64,000 nucleotides of DNA from Amanita rubescens (taxonomy: Eukaryota > Basidiomycota > Agaricomycetes > Agaricales > Amanitaceae). Shown here piece by piece: positions 17,711 to 28,672 of this stretch. The notes under the pieces were generated by a model, which was not told the origin of the DNA, did not search any database, and saw only the letters and a list, made by a program, of their open reading frames with translations. A program made the translations under genes and the position numbers. The DNA is taken from NCBI GenBank assembly GCA_015039365.1, contig WION01000038.1:242404-306403 (forward strand). Reading direction: 5' to 3'. The first letter of the stretch is position 1, and the number at the start of each line of letters is the position of its first letter.

Positions 17711-18600
17711 CTATGCCCACACCAACGAACCAGTAAGATTGTACAACTTGTAGAGGTTATACGAAAGAATACCCTCGATAGCAAAAAACCTATAGTTTGT
17801 TGGAGTGTCGCAAACGATATTCATGTGACCGGACTTTTCCACCGCACTTTCATGGAGAATATCATATTTCCCACTCAAATCGCTCTCTTCCTGGAAGGTG
17901 ATAGTTGCATTAGGAACAGCGAATGCTGGAACATGTCCTTCAAATGTTCCACGGCAGCCTTTGGTCCCGGTGGGGAGGTGGAAGAAGCCACTGAATGTAC
18001 GATTTCCGTTAGAGGCGAAAGAACCGTTAGCTTTGCGCATTTAAGTAACGTCCTAGCGTCTTTTCTGTAAGTACATGACATGGGGACGAAAGTGTAGAGA
18101 TCGTACTGGGATGATGATTGATCGATCGATTAGAGATAAGCCAGCGCATGAGTTTGGACGTAATAAGTTTATAATGCGCTGATTGTTCCTTGCTATGAAT
18201 ATATGAACCTGTTGCTAATAATACATGACGAGAAGAAACGTATCGTATCTTACTCACCCCAACGAACCAGAAACCTTGAATCGACCATCGATGTCTTGAT
18301 AATAGTCGAGGGGTGCGGGTTTAATATTGAATGCGGGCCCGGGAATGTCCTTGTTAAACATTCCACCAAATCCTTTAGCCCATCTGGGAGGTTGGAAGAG
18401 ATGGAAAATTTACGGTTTTCAGATCTACCAGACTCCAGCTCTATCGACGGGGGCAAAAGACGCGCCTCCCACATGACATCAAGGACATAGTAATGAGTTA
18501 CAGCGACGCAGAAATCATTCGAGGCACACGAAGAAATCGCGCCTATCATCAGTGCAATGGAGTGGTTATTAATCAAGGTGCAACTTTTGCTGGACAAGAT
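17711..18600 (-). pseudogene. Diverged tandem duplicate of an unknown gene
   Basis: Two minus-strand segments (about 18040-17711 and 18597-18250) are related at DNA level. Examples are CCTTTGGTCCCGGTGGGGAG versus CCTTTAGCCCATCTGGGAGG, and CCAACGAACCAG in both. Their frames share a pattern NR.FS....LP.G.K. The copies lie about 540 bp apart and neither gives a complete gene. I do not recognise the family; they are probably decayed tandem copies. Confidence 0.45.
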
Positions 18601-21600
18601 CGCCTATGCTCCCCATCGACACATTAGCTTCCGTTTTACCTTCTTGGATTCCCAATGAATTTGGAGTATTAGCAATGTTATGATATACAGGTATGCATGG
18701 TACCAGGTACGTGTGAGCCCGGAGGCCTAGGCCTGTTACTCGGATGTCATTTCGGGCTTGATCTCTGCGGGGTTGAGGCCCTTCGGGCACGTACGGGAAC
18801 CTAAAAACCATATGAGGCCCGAAGCCTGCACGAGGGAGGAAAGAAACTCACAATTGAAAACGATATGACATATATACAGGCTCAACTCATTCTGCATTCT
18901 TTCCTTCCTCTCTGCGTCATTCGAATCGGAAACCCAGTGATACGTCTGGCATCCGAGATATCCATCTTGATTCCGCCAATAAGAATGGCACAACGTCGAA
19001 CGGATGCGAAGAGGACGTGTTCGTGGAAACCGTCCAGTCTTCCGGAGGCTCATGAAATTGTTCGCACAAACTAAGTTAGATGAAGTGTAAGAAAGAAGAT
19101 CGATACGAAAACTACGTACCTCTCTCTGGAAGGTTATCATTCTGAAGCCGAGGTTGTACCAACTGGTATTACTTGTAGAAGAGGGAACACTGTGTTGGTG
19201 ATATATGCTGTAATAACAACATTCAACACGATTACGAGCCGAAATAATAAAAGACCACTCACCATGTAGAAGAGGATAAATCTTGGGATTCGGGCTTGGA
19301 TTATGCTTAATTCTGCACAAGCAAGTGTTTTTCCATAAATTTTCATGGCGCACGAGCTGCACATACATACTCTCTGGGAAAAGGTCAGTATCTTGTACGA
19401 CTCGAGACACATTTGCCAGACCTGGTTGTGAATGGAATGTGGGTGAGACGCGAGAAGAAGAGGCCCAGGCAGGTAACCGAAACCAGGTTCCGAAACTCCG
19501 ACTGTTACCATGCATTCCATAATCGGCGATTCTTATTTACATGCTAGTGCGCATCAGGTAAGTACACTGTCCTCCCTAAGCGCTGGAAAGCAGAAATGAT
19601 CAGCTTGTCAAGGACATTGGAAGGGTTTTCCAGTGACAAGTTATCGCGCTTCCTCGGATGACCGCTTTGTAGATCCCGAACAATGAGCGAAGCTTCCTTG
19701 TTTCGCTTTGTATCTGCCAACTACTCTGCCCAAATACGCCTCATGCCTGCCACAGCACTAGCCGAAACCGCCGAGCACCGACTCGCAAGAAGAATCCTGT
19801 CGGGGATGAACCGGGGGGCAGCGAAAGTCAGGAAATGTCAGGCTTGACCTTATCATCCACGCATCGCCGCACCATCATAGAGTTGTGTAAGAATCCTGTT
19901 GGATTAGGGTGATTAGGTTGATAGATAAGGGGAAAGAGTTTATCCACGTCTCACACGTGTAAGTCGTTGTCTCTAGAATCAAGTTCTTGTCGGAATTTGC
20001 AACCGTGGTGGTTTTTGCGCTTTTGCATGCCGGTTTACGCTCGTCAGGAGGCACGAACCTGAGAGTCATTAGCCCCACTCGATGAACATTATCAAAAGCG
20101 AAGCGTATACCTTTGCATATCCCATGTGGGATAACCATCTTGAAATCGCCGCCCCTTCCCTATCCATAAAGCATCTCAATGCTAAGACCCCTTTTGGTGA
20201 ACCTACAATATTGCTAGATGGAAGGAATAAACAGGGCATATCCAGAAAGGAAGGAGCGGCCGTCATTCCGTGGGAAGAAGAAGATTGGGAGGCAGCCAAG
20301 GAGAGTGAGGGACGCCTGGTAGAGCAGTGAGGTAGAGGTAATGACGGGACCGGAACGAAGGTGCTCCAGACTGGTAGAAAATGAGCTGGAGTACGTGAGA
20401 GGTAGATTCGTTCCATAGTCAGGGGAAAGGTTAGACAACGCGGGAACCAGCTGCAGAGGTGAAGGGAACGCATTGCCAAGCCTTGTAAGAGGGGATTGTC
20501 AGTTCCTGGAGCAGATAGAACGATGCCGATAGACGGATTTCGGCCGAGGGTGGACTTGGTACAGCCGCCGTTCGAGCAGGCAGTGACCTGAGTGCGTCTT
20601 ACATGGGCATGTGGAAGCAGTGAGCGGCTGAGGAGTTGAGACTAATGGCGGTGGATGGGCGCCGGGTGCGGACCTGAAAGGATGTGGAAGGTCAGTACAG
20701 GTATACAACAGGAGGGATGAGCGCACCTTCGTAATCTCCCTTGTGCCATATACCCCGAAGAGGCCCACATGCTTGGTAGGACGCCATGTTGTCAACACAT
20801 TCATCGAGAGCGGTGACCGAGGTCACGATTTCTGGCCGTGGTACAGATATCGGTGAGAGAGGCCTTGGTTGTGATTGACTGGTAGAGACGGAAACGGGTC
20901 AGCGAAGGGACGGAGCACCTTCGTAAGCAAAGAATGGCCTGAATCGGACGTCGTGTTGTATAGCCGTTGCTGACCTAATACACAAATGTCAATCGACTGT
21001 TAGTATAGAGTGAATACAGGTTACAGCAGAACTTGTTGGACAGGTATCATTATTAATTTTTCGAATTAAGGAAGAAAATGTCATTGTACACGTTATACAG
21101 GTTATACCGGTGCTAGGACCCAGGCAAGTACATTCACCAAGCATAGCGAAGAGAGCATCCAAGCGAAATGACCTTCACATCGTGCTATGGTTGCATGTCC
21201 AAATCTAAGCGTTACGTTGAGCAAGAAGGGGTAGTAAGGATTTGTGGGTACCTTTGGGTTGAGACATCGGCATCAACCGTGGTAGGATTAAAGGATAGCG
21301 GGTGATGAAGAATCGTCACTGTTACGCTCGGTAGTCAGATAAGTGCGAGGAGGATATGAACCGAACTAACCGTCGAGATTTGCACTATCGTATGACCGCC
21401 GACTGGTGCATCAAGCAACTCTTCTGACTCATGAGACGATGGCGGGGAGACACAGGTGCTGCCTCAGTAGTCGTTGGGGTGGGTTCTGGCATAATGATGG
21501 GGCTGGGAGGATTGAAGGGGGTAGCCGTCGGCCTGTTATTCCTCGATTTTGACCATCGAAGAAGATCCGTAGGCCGGGGTTGTTGGTAGAGGCACATGAT

Positions 21601-22212
21601 CCGACTGAGGTAGTGGATTAGATATCATCCGTTGTAAGAGGAGTGAACTTACTAGCTAGAGCGGGGAGAACGTCGTCGTCGCCCTAACCACTCCGTATCT
21701 TGACGCAAATATCTTCTGAGAGTGAGACAATTTGCCGCGGACGAAGGCTGACGTCGATTTTGACTGAGTTTTCTTTGTGACTGTACAGAGAAGGAACAGG
21801 CGGTGCATAAGCAGAATGGATTACGTGAGAGGCGCGAGAATCTGTGGAAGGGCGAGGTCGGTGGCAAAGGAGACGTGACCGTCATTCGACCATGTCCCAG
21901 ATCACGATGGCGCCGATGACGACGAGAGGAAGAAGGACGTCAGCGGTGGGTTTTCCGTGGGAAGAACAAGATTGGGGACCGAGGTCGTGTTGGACATGAG
22001 CGAGGGAGTTCCAGACTGAGTGCTGAGGTCTTCTTGGGTTGCTGAGTTCTCGCGCGAGAACAGTGCAGAAGGAAGGGAATAAGGTCTGTGAGACGGTACG
22101 GTAGCCTATCATTTTTTGACAGACGACGTGTAACGATCACCTTCCATAAGTAGCGTTCCAGGCTGAAGTGACTAGATAGACCCTAAAGCTCTTCTTATCT
22201 CCCCTCATCGAT
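18601..22212. other. 3.6 kb without a supported gene
   Basis: Several frames hint at coding without a consistent model. A minus-strand exon near 19137-19450 includes a hydrophobic stretch (about 19210-19290) suggesting a membrane protein. A 54-codon plus ORF lies at 19685-19849. Minus-strand Ser/Pro-rich frames (20500-22112) include a possible single membrane span near 21890-21930. TTCCGTGGGAAGAA plus AGATTGGG recurs near 20267 and 21951, hinting at a diverged duplication. I would treat the region as decayed genes and spacer. Confidence 0.4.
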
Positions 22213-23511
22213 ATGGCTGAACAACGGTTGCAGACTGCCAAAGAATCCAAGGGATTTCGCAATCGCCTGAAGAAGATGTTCGGACGGGGATCGCAGAACG
22301 GTACGCCTCCTAGCCTCTCGAATTCGGCACCTCCAACCATTGCTGTGCCTCCGAGTCCAGCTGATCTAGCACCCACTGTATCAACGATGACGATCGACCC
22401 GGTAGAAGCTGCAAAACTCCGGGCCAAGTACACCCACTTCCGTATCCTTGTCATCGGGAGGGCGAATGCCGGTAAAACGACGCTGCTCAAGCGGGTCTGC
22501 AATACAAAGGAGGATCCGGTTTACAGCAAGGTAAGATATCCGCTTCCCTTGATACCCTGGCACTATCATCACCCCTTCACCGACAGATTAACCCATCCTC
22601 GAAGGTGATCCTTGTGCATTTCTCTAACCAGGTTGTTGACTTTGATTCTGTAGCGAGGGATCCATAACGTCCATGACGAGTTTTCATTCAATAGCAACCC
22701 ACAATTTATCTTCCACGACTCTCCCGGTTTCGAGGCAGGAGGCGAGAAGGAACTTCAGGAAGTATGCTCTTTCATACAGGAGAAGGCAAAAGCAACTAAA
22801 GTAAAGGACCAAATCCATGTGATATGGTGCGTTATATCCTTCCTTTATGTAGCACAACTGAAATGTGTTCAGGTTTTGTTTCACTCCGGATGTATCTCGC
22901 CCATTATTGGAATTGGAACAGAGGTTCTTCAATGAGAAATATTGCGGGAATGGTAAGATCATTTAAAATCTCCAAACTCTTCATTGTGACTGACAATGAA
23001 CAGTTCCAGTTGTGGCAATCTTCACGAAATTCGATGATCTCATCACGCAGGTCTATGATATAAATAAAGAAGAAGAGGAGAATAGAGAAGTTGCTTGTGC
23101 TACCTTGAAGGAGAAGTTTGAGGAGCCACTCAAGCATTATAAGTCTTCACCTTGTGCATATGTGCAATTTGAATGTATGTCTCTTCTCCTTTAGCAACCA
23201 ATCTTGGGACTTATAGTGTGTCCAGCTATTGAGAAGGATGAAGGTAATCATCAGGAACAAGTTGGGAAACTAATCAAACAGACAGCGGCATCAATTGACA
23301 ACTTGGCACTGAAGATGTTGTTTGTCACTGTCCAACAGAATAACCTAGAGGTCTGCATTGAATATGCAGTGAACAAGTCTGTGATTCACTTGTCTGCTGT
23401 TGCTTCAACTTATCTCTCTATTTCAGGCATATCTTTCAGGATACCTTAACAGTGGTACATTTTTTCTTGAATTGTACAAATACTATGAGTGCTCAAATAA
23501 ACAAAGCATGA
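22213..23511 (+). CDS. P-loop GTPase (G-domain protein), copy 2
   Basis: Six exons (22213-22530, 22654-22826, 22873-22952, 23004-23174, 23226-23376, 23427-23511) sum to 978 nt and 325 residues. An N-terminal tail of about 70 residues, basic then Pro/Ser-rich, precedes G1 GRANAGKT (82-89), G3 DSPG (128-131) and G4 TKFD (198-201). It is a paralogue of 36-1381, with the same G1 and G4 and shared introns. The fifth intron has an atypical GTCTGT donor. Further exons of the same protein type lie downstream (24552-25026), so a longer product that skips the last exon is possible. The first exon is CpG-rich while the later exons are almost CpG-free. Confidence 0.85.
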
Positions 23512-23899
23512 CTTGATTTACAAGGCTGGATCTTGGTTTGCACATTGCTATTGGCAGGTATGCAAATTGAAATACATTTTCTTGAACCATGACTGAAATT
23601 GAGAAGGATTATGTGAGAGTCCACTTCTACTTGAGCCAGGGAAGATGGTGATGACAGATGTTTCAGGATGTAAGTATCATGACCAAATATCAATGACAAA
23701 GTTTAACCTGGATGTTCAGTATGTGAGTATGACATTAAGCTAATTCAACAACATACTAATTATGCAAATGATAAGGGGAAAACTGTAAGAATTTCAAAGT
23801 GATAGGAATATAACTTGTGAATGTAGTTTATAGGAGGTAATAAGCAACTTATATGGAGAACTCCAAATTGATAGAAATGATTCACCTCATATCTAGAAG

Positions 23900-24475
23900 G
23901 TGAGTTGCTATGTGCCTCCTTCACTTGGTTCGATTGCTGATATGTTGCCCATCCAGGGAGTGAGTGACTGTGTGCCTCCTAGCTCAATTTGAATTGCTGA
24001 CATGTTGCCATGAAATCCCATCCAGCGAGTGAGTGACTGTGTGCCTCCTAGCTCAATTTGAATTGCTGACATGTTGCCATGAAATCCCATCCAGCAAGTG
24101 AGTGACTGTGTGCCTCCTAGCTCAATTTGAATTGCTGACATGTTGCCATGAAATCCCATCCAGGGAGTGAGTGACTGTGTGCCTCCTAGCTCAATTTGAA
24201 TTGCTGACATGTTGCCATGAAATCCCATCCAGCAAGTGAGTGACTGTGTGCCTCCTAGCTCAATTTGAATTGCTGACATGTTGCCATGAAATCCCATCCA
24301 GGCAGTGAGTGACTGTGTGCCTCCTAGCTCAATTTGAATTGCTGACATGTTGCCATGAAATCCCATCCAGGCAGTGAGTGACTGTGTGCCTCCTAGCTCA
24401 ATTTGAATTGCTGACATTTTGCCATCCAGCAAGTGAGTCACTGTGCATTTCCTGAATTACTGACATCACTCTCAC
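23900..24475 (+). repeat. 69-bp minisatellite
   Basis: Six full units start at 23961, 24030, 24099, 24168, 24237 and 24306, with a partial unit at 24375 and degenerate half-units on both sides. Units are nearly identical and differ mainly in a 2-3 base block after CCATCCAG. Because 69 is a multiple of 3, the minus strand shows a 177-codon repetitive frame, which I regard as a by-product. The array lies between the two groups of GTPase exons, so it may sit in an intron. It is not CRISPR: the unit has no conserved repeat/variable spacer structure. Confidence 0.93.
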
Positions 24476-24551
24476 ATCTTGTTTAGTTTGTATCTGTCTT
24501 CTCCCACCTACTCTCTTTGCCCTACTTTATTAATAGGCATCCATTTCACAG

Positions 24552-25026
24552 GTGAACCATGTTCAGGGTCTTTTGGACACTCAATTCAATGTAAGATCAT
24601 ATCTCATTCTTTTCATTCCCTTCACTCAAGTATTCCCAATTACATAGGCACCTTCTTTGCATTGTTTCATTGGTCTGATTAATTTTACCCTTTCTCTTAT
24701 ATTTACAGTTTCTTACCATTACCTGTATAGCCATTCTCATCTGTCTTGAACATTCCTTCTGGCTTGTCCAGCAAGGCTGCAATTCCAATGATGGCTTCAC
24801 CAAGGCCTGGAAATATTATCTCAACACCCAGCATGCACTGGTTGAACAAGACTTGGACAACTACTTGAGGTCAATGGGCATCAATGATTGCTTCATCATG
24901 AAGCATTGCCCATCTGAAGAAGAGTGTGCTGAATACAGAAAAATAGTTCTTAGCAATTTATTATGTAAGTCCTGTTTCTGTCTTCTTTGGGCTGGAATCC
25001 TAGCTGATATATCTTCAGCACATTAA
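24552..25026 (+). CDS. GTPase C-terminal exons (membrane segment), probably part of copy 2 or a relic
   Basis: Exons 24552-24590, 24709-24964 and 25004-25026 join in frame with good GT-AG sites and end at TAA. They give VNHVQGLLDTQFN, a hydrophobic span (FLTITCIAILICLEHSFWL) and a soluble tail of about 70 residues. A C-terminal hydrophobic helix plus tail is usual in this GTPase family. They may be alternative 3' exons of the 22213 gene, reached across a 1.1-kb intron that holds the minisatellite, or the remains of a third copy. Confidence 0.5.
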
Positions 25027-25132
25027 TATGAATTTTATACTTATATTTGTATGTATAACAAAGAACCTGCTGAAAATATATAAAAGATTATAAGTTATTG
25101 GGACTCTCCAGGGTGGTGGTAGGGTAACACAG

Positions 25133-25164
25133 AAGGCTTAACTCCTAATTTAGGGTTAAGCCTT
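25133..25164. repeat. Near-perfect 32-nt palindrome containing TTAGGGTTA
   Basis: AAGGCTTAAC (25133-25142) pairs with GTTAAGCCTT (25155-25164), and CCTAA/TTAGG pair inside it, with one bulged T and a single-base loop. A T run follows. It could be the end of a small mobile element or a hairpin-prone site. The telomere-like TTAGGG is a single copy. Confidence 0.6.
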
Positions 25165-25979
25165 TTTGGCTGACCTTTGTAGTACTTGTGTGGCCAGGCT
25201 GGTCAGTGCATGCATTTGATGGCTGACCTGGCTGGACAGTAATGAGCCCAGACCTGCTGCACATTTATCTGTGTCCTGCCAGGCTGGATGCCTCACACAG
25301 GTTTTGATGAGCACAATTACTACCAAACAACATAGCAGACATGTGGTGTGTGTACTATGTGTGTTGTTGTGTTGTCTAGGCTGGAGAAAGGTTTATGAAT
25401 GCTTGGTTGGTTTACACTTGTGAGGCTGCATTTAATCTGTGCCCTGCCATGTCTGCCAAGCATTGTTGTGACCAAAAATTGTGATCCTGTTATGTACTCC
25501 AAACATTATAGACCTTTTTATAACACTAGTACTATAAACATATCATAGATTTTTTCAAATCTTATTGTATCAATGGAAAGGTATCCTATACCACTTACTA
25601 ACCCTGGAATAGCTAAGAAATCGGCGGTCCAGTTTTTGAGTTATTGAGCCTTCAATATTCATCAAGTTGTGACCTGTAGTGACATATAGGTCACAACACC
25701 AGGAGTGCTTACCCTCTGCTCTCCACTGCTGTCACACCCCTCTGGACTGTTCAATTGGAATGTATGATATAAGGAAACATCCTTTTGCTCATCAGAAATA
25801 GATGAGGAGGTATAGAAATGGCAGCAGCAATGGTGAAATGCTAAGAGGCAGTGAATGTTAAATATACAGTGTACATTACAATGGCTGGACTATCCCAAAC
25901 TTATCAAATATGTCATTGGGACATCCTCAATTAAGATTACAATGGGTTTGAGGTGTAAGGAGTGACCAGAAAGGCAATG

Positions 25980-26480
25980 ATGTTTTGCTATGTTTTGCTA
26001 CATTCTATATTTCACCTGCTCTAAGTTTCAAGATGAGTTGTATATTATATCACAAGAAAGAGCGGTGCTCTCAGAAACCTTGGATGGTCACTTGGGATTA
26101 TATCCTTACAATCTACAATTTATTTGAGGTGAGGGGAGCAGCCAGGGAGGCCACTATGTTTTGCTACGTTTTACTAAGTTCTATATTTCACACACTATAA
26201 GTTTCAAGATAACTTAGATATCACAAGGACAACAGAGAGTGGTGCTCCCAGAAGACTTGTGTGTGTACTTTGTATCATGTCCTTACAAGCTGCAATGTAT
26301 TTGGGGGAAGGGGGGCAGCCAGCAAGGCTGCAAGGCTGCTACATTTTGCTACATTTTTCAAGATGGCTTGGATATCACAAGCACAACATGGAGCAGCAAG
26401 GACAAAAAAAGGCAAAAATAAGTACCATGCAGACTATTTGAGGTGAGGCAAGCAAAGCAGCCAGGAACATTTTGCAACAT
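25980..26480 (+). repeat. Diverged tandem repeat of about 180 bp, three units
   Basis: Units begin near 25982, 26158 and 26341 with TTTTGCTA..TTTT.CTA. They share later blocks such as TTTCAAGATG.CTTGGATATCACAAG and GAGGGGAGCAGCCAG. The third unit is shortened. No coding function is seen. Confidence 0.65.
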
Positions 26481-27196
26481 TAATGTGGATTTTTTACTTG
26501 TATGTATATAAAGAACCATTTTTCATGGAAATAAATATATGAGTTAAATGCTTATATGCATGGTATATCAGTCCTACAATACATAGCTAAGGAATCTGCA
26601 GTGGAGTAGTGTCTGAGATATATGTATGTTGGAAATTTGGAATACACAATCCTAGTACATTACCTTGGCCTGTCTTGGTCAGTGGCAGTGGCAATCTCAC
26701 ATTCTGTAGCTGAGGTGCAACAGACTTAAATCTGTGGATTGATAGTTTGAAAATTACACTAGCAGAAGAGCTGAAGGGCATGATACAAATTTGTGGAGCA
26801 ATACCTTTAAATAATGGTATGGAGGCAGTGGCCAATAGTCATATACCTGTAATGGTCCATGGAAATAGTCTAGACCTGCATCCTGGCACCACTGACCATT
26901 CTTCCCATTGAGCACACGAGCAGTGACATCCAGCACAACTTTGACAGGTGTCCTGGAATACTTGCAGGATTGCAGGAAAAGATGATGATGACGAAAGACC
27001 TGGTCAACATTGTCCTTGCACTATGCATTGCTATGGCATTAACAAAACTGATAATTATTGTCAGTGAAGTACAAGTGACTTGACTATTTGAAGTTGGAGA
27101 TAATATAGCGCATCAAGTCCCAAAATAAACTGCTATCAATTGCGATGTCAGTTTTCGTTGCGCCTCGCTTGACGATGTACCATTCGCTTCAACGCT

Positions 27197-27640
27197 TTAC
27201 ATAAGCCCCCTCGATCTCCTCCACCACAGCTCGAAACCCTCCTCGAGAATATCACAATCCCAAAGATCTTTCGGTACTGTGGCCATCACCTGGTTAAGAT
27301 CAGCCACAATACACAGTGGGTCAATCATTTCATGGTTGATCAGCTTGTGAAAGCACAACCGAATTCCAATCGCGCTAATGGCAGGCAGAACAGGCAAGGT
27401 ACACTGGACTAGAGGACACCAGGGAGTTAGTGCCTGAAAAGCGGGAATGGCGATGAAGAGGAAGAACCTCCAAAATCACCGATGCGAGATCGGATTTGAT
27501 TGCCCGTGTCAGCGCGACTGGAATGGTACTTGTGCTGGTGGCGCTTTTATCTTCAAAATGAAGACGGGACTCTTGAGTCAAACTTCGTACATGACTATAA
27601 GTCTGTTGACGACTCGCGTGGAGTGGACAAGTATTGTGGG
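27197..27640 (-). pseudogene. Broken duplicate of the 27803 gene
   Basis: The DNA and frames parallel the gene at 27803-28332: GAATTCCAATCGCGCTAAT versus GAGTTCCAATTGCGCTAAC, and CCTCGATCTCCTCCACCAC versus TTAATCTCGTCCACTACCG. The frame is split into two pieces (about 27581-27375 and 27397-27197) and the conserved SWTIEDEGE region is degraded. It is a decayed tandem copy lying 3' of its parent. Confidence 0.6.
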
Positions 27641-27802
27641 ATCACGGTGTGTCCTGTTTCAGGAGGAAAACGTTAAGGAGTTTATTGTAGCGACCGGAAA
27701 ATTTACCCTCGGTGGATTGATGGGGACTTGGTAGGAGCGACCAAAGACTTTTTCTGGCCAAGGCGGGATGTTCAACGCACTACAGCAAATTGGTGATTCT
27801 AC

Positions 27803-28332
27803 TTACATCACATCCGAGCCATACCCACTGTGACCGATGACCCCGAAAGAGCGAATAATACAAACTAGCAAAGAAACAGAGTCAGCTACTGACTGTTTTA
27901 AGTGGAATATTCCGCTCTACCTTCAAAGCCTAGAGCCCCAAACGCCTTAATCTCGTCCACTACCGCTCGCAACCGTCGCTCTCCCTCGTCTTCGATCGTC
28001 CAGGACATCACAATCCCACTAACTTTGAGGGGCGGTGTCCAAATGCGAGAATGATCAAAGTGACGTCGTGACTTGGTAATTTGTAAAACGTAGTCGAGTT
28101 CCAATTGCGCTAACGCCGTGAAGAACCGGCAAGGGACAGTAAGCTGCATCTCAGCGTACAACTGCTTGCGAATAACAGAGCACGGCGCAAGTCTGCGAGA
28201 TGAGTTCGGATGCCTGACCGCGCCAGTGACAAAGTTGGCTGGGGTTGGCTTATCTCCAGGACAAAGACCGGGACGTTTTCGAGAAGTTCGACGCCATTCT
28301 CCAACGTTCTCGTCATGAAACAAGACTTCCAT
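27803..28332 (-). CDS. Hypothetical protein, two exons, 157 residues
   Basis: Exons 28332-27921 and 27864-27803 join through a GT-AG intron to give 158 codons. The frame stays open upstream of ATG 28332 for some 100 nt, so the true start or a first exon may lie further out. The N-terminal half is Arg/Pro-rich. The C-terminal half looks folded (SRIWTPPLKVSGIVMSW, then TIEDEGERRLRAVVDEIK). I do not recognise the family. A tandem copy (27197-27640) is decayed while this one is open, which supports real coding here. Confidence 0.5.
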
Positions 28333-28672
28333 AACTATCAAGCCATCTGAGGCTTGGGTTTGCTGTCGGGTCCATGGAAATCGGGCTCGAGTGGGTTGGC
28401 AGGAATCAGTCGGAACAGAATAGGTCTAAGAATTGCGAAACGTGTGAGCGGGCTTTGAAATCAAAGCCTCTCTAAGATTTTCGGCAATCTCCGGAACGCC
28501 TCATCGTCAAGTTCGCATAGTACGGCAATCCGTCGACATGTTTCAATTTCACTGGTTTGAAGGCGATTCTCCTCTGTGCCACATCTAATGCCCGCTAATA
28601 ATTCAGGAAAAACCACAGGATATATCTACGCCATGACTGGGTGGAGCGAATTGGTCTCCCCAACTTTTCCCA
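28333..28672. other. Spacer between divergent genes
   Basis: It lies between the minus gene at 28332 and the plus transporter gene. It contains a perfect inverted repeat GGCTTTGA-AA-TCAAAGCC (28451-28468). It probably holds both promoters. Confidence 0.4.

Larger units (their letters stand above)
25027..27196. other. CpG-poor, gene-free stretch
   Basis: It holds the hairpin at 25133-25164 and the repeat at 25980-26480. It contains almost no CpG and is rich in TG/CA, and has only short frames. Composition returns to CpG-rich abruptly near 27130. Confidence 0.6.

Noticed and set aside
18736..19515. 259-codon minus-strand ORF
   Set aside because: Its composition is irregular, it contains splice-like sites, and an overlapping frame with a hydrophobic segment looks more protein-like. 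No motif.
23908..24441. 177-codon repetitive minus-strand ORF
   Set aside because: It is produced by the 69-bp minisatellite, whose unit is a multiple of three. It has no start context, splice structure or family.
23900..24475. CRISPR-like array
   Set aside because: Units are continuous and nearly identical over all 69 bp, with no repeat/spacer alternation, in a fungal genome.
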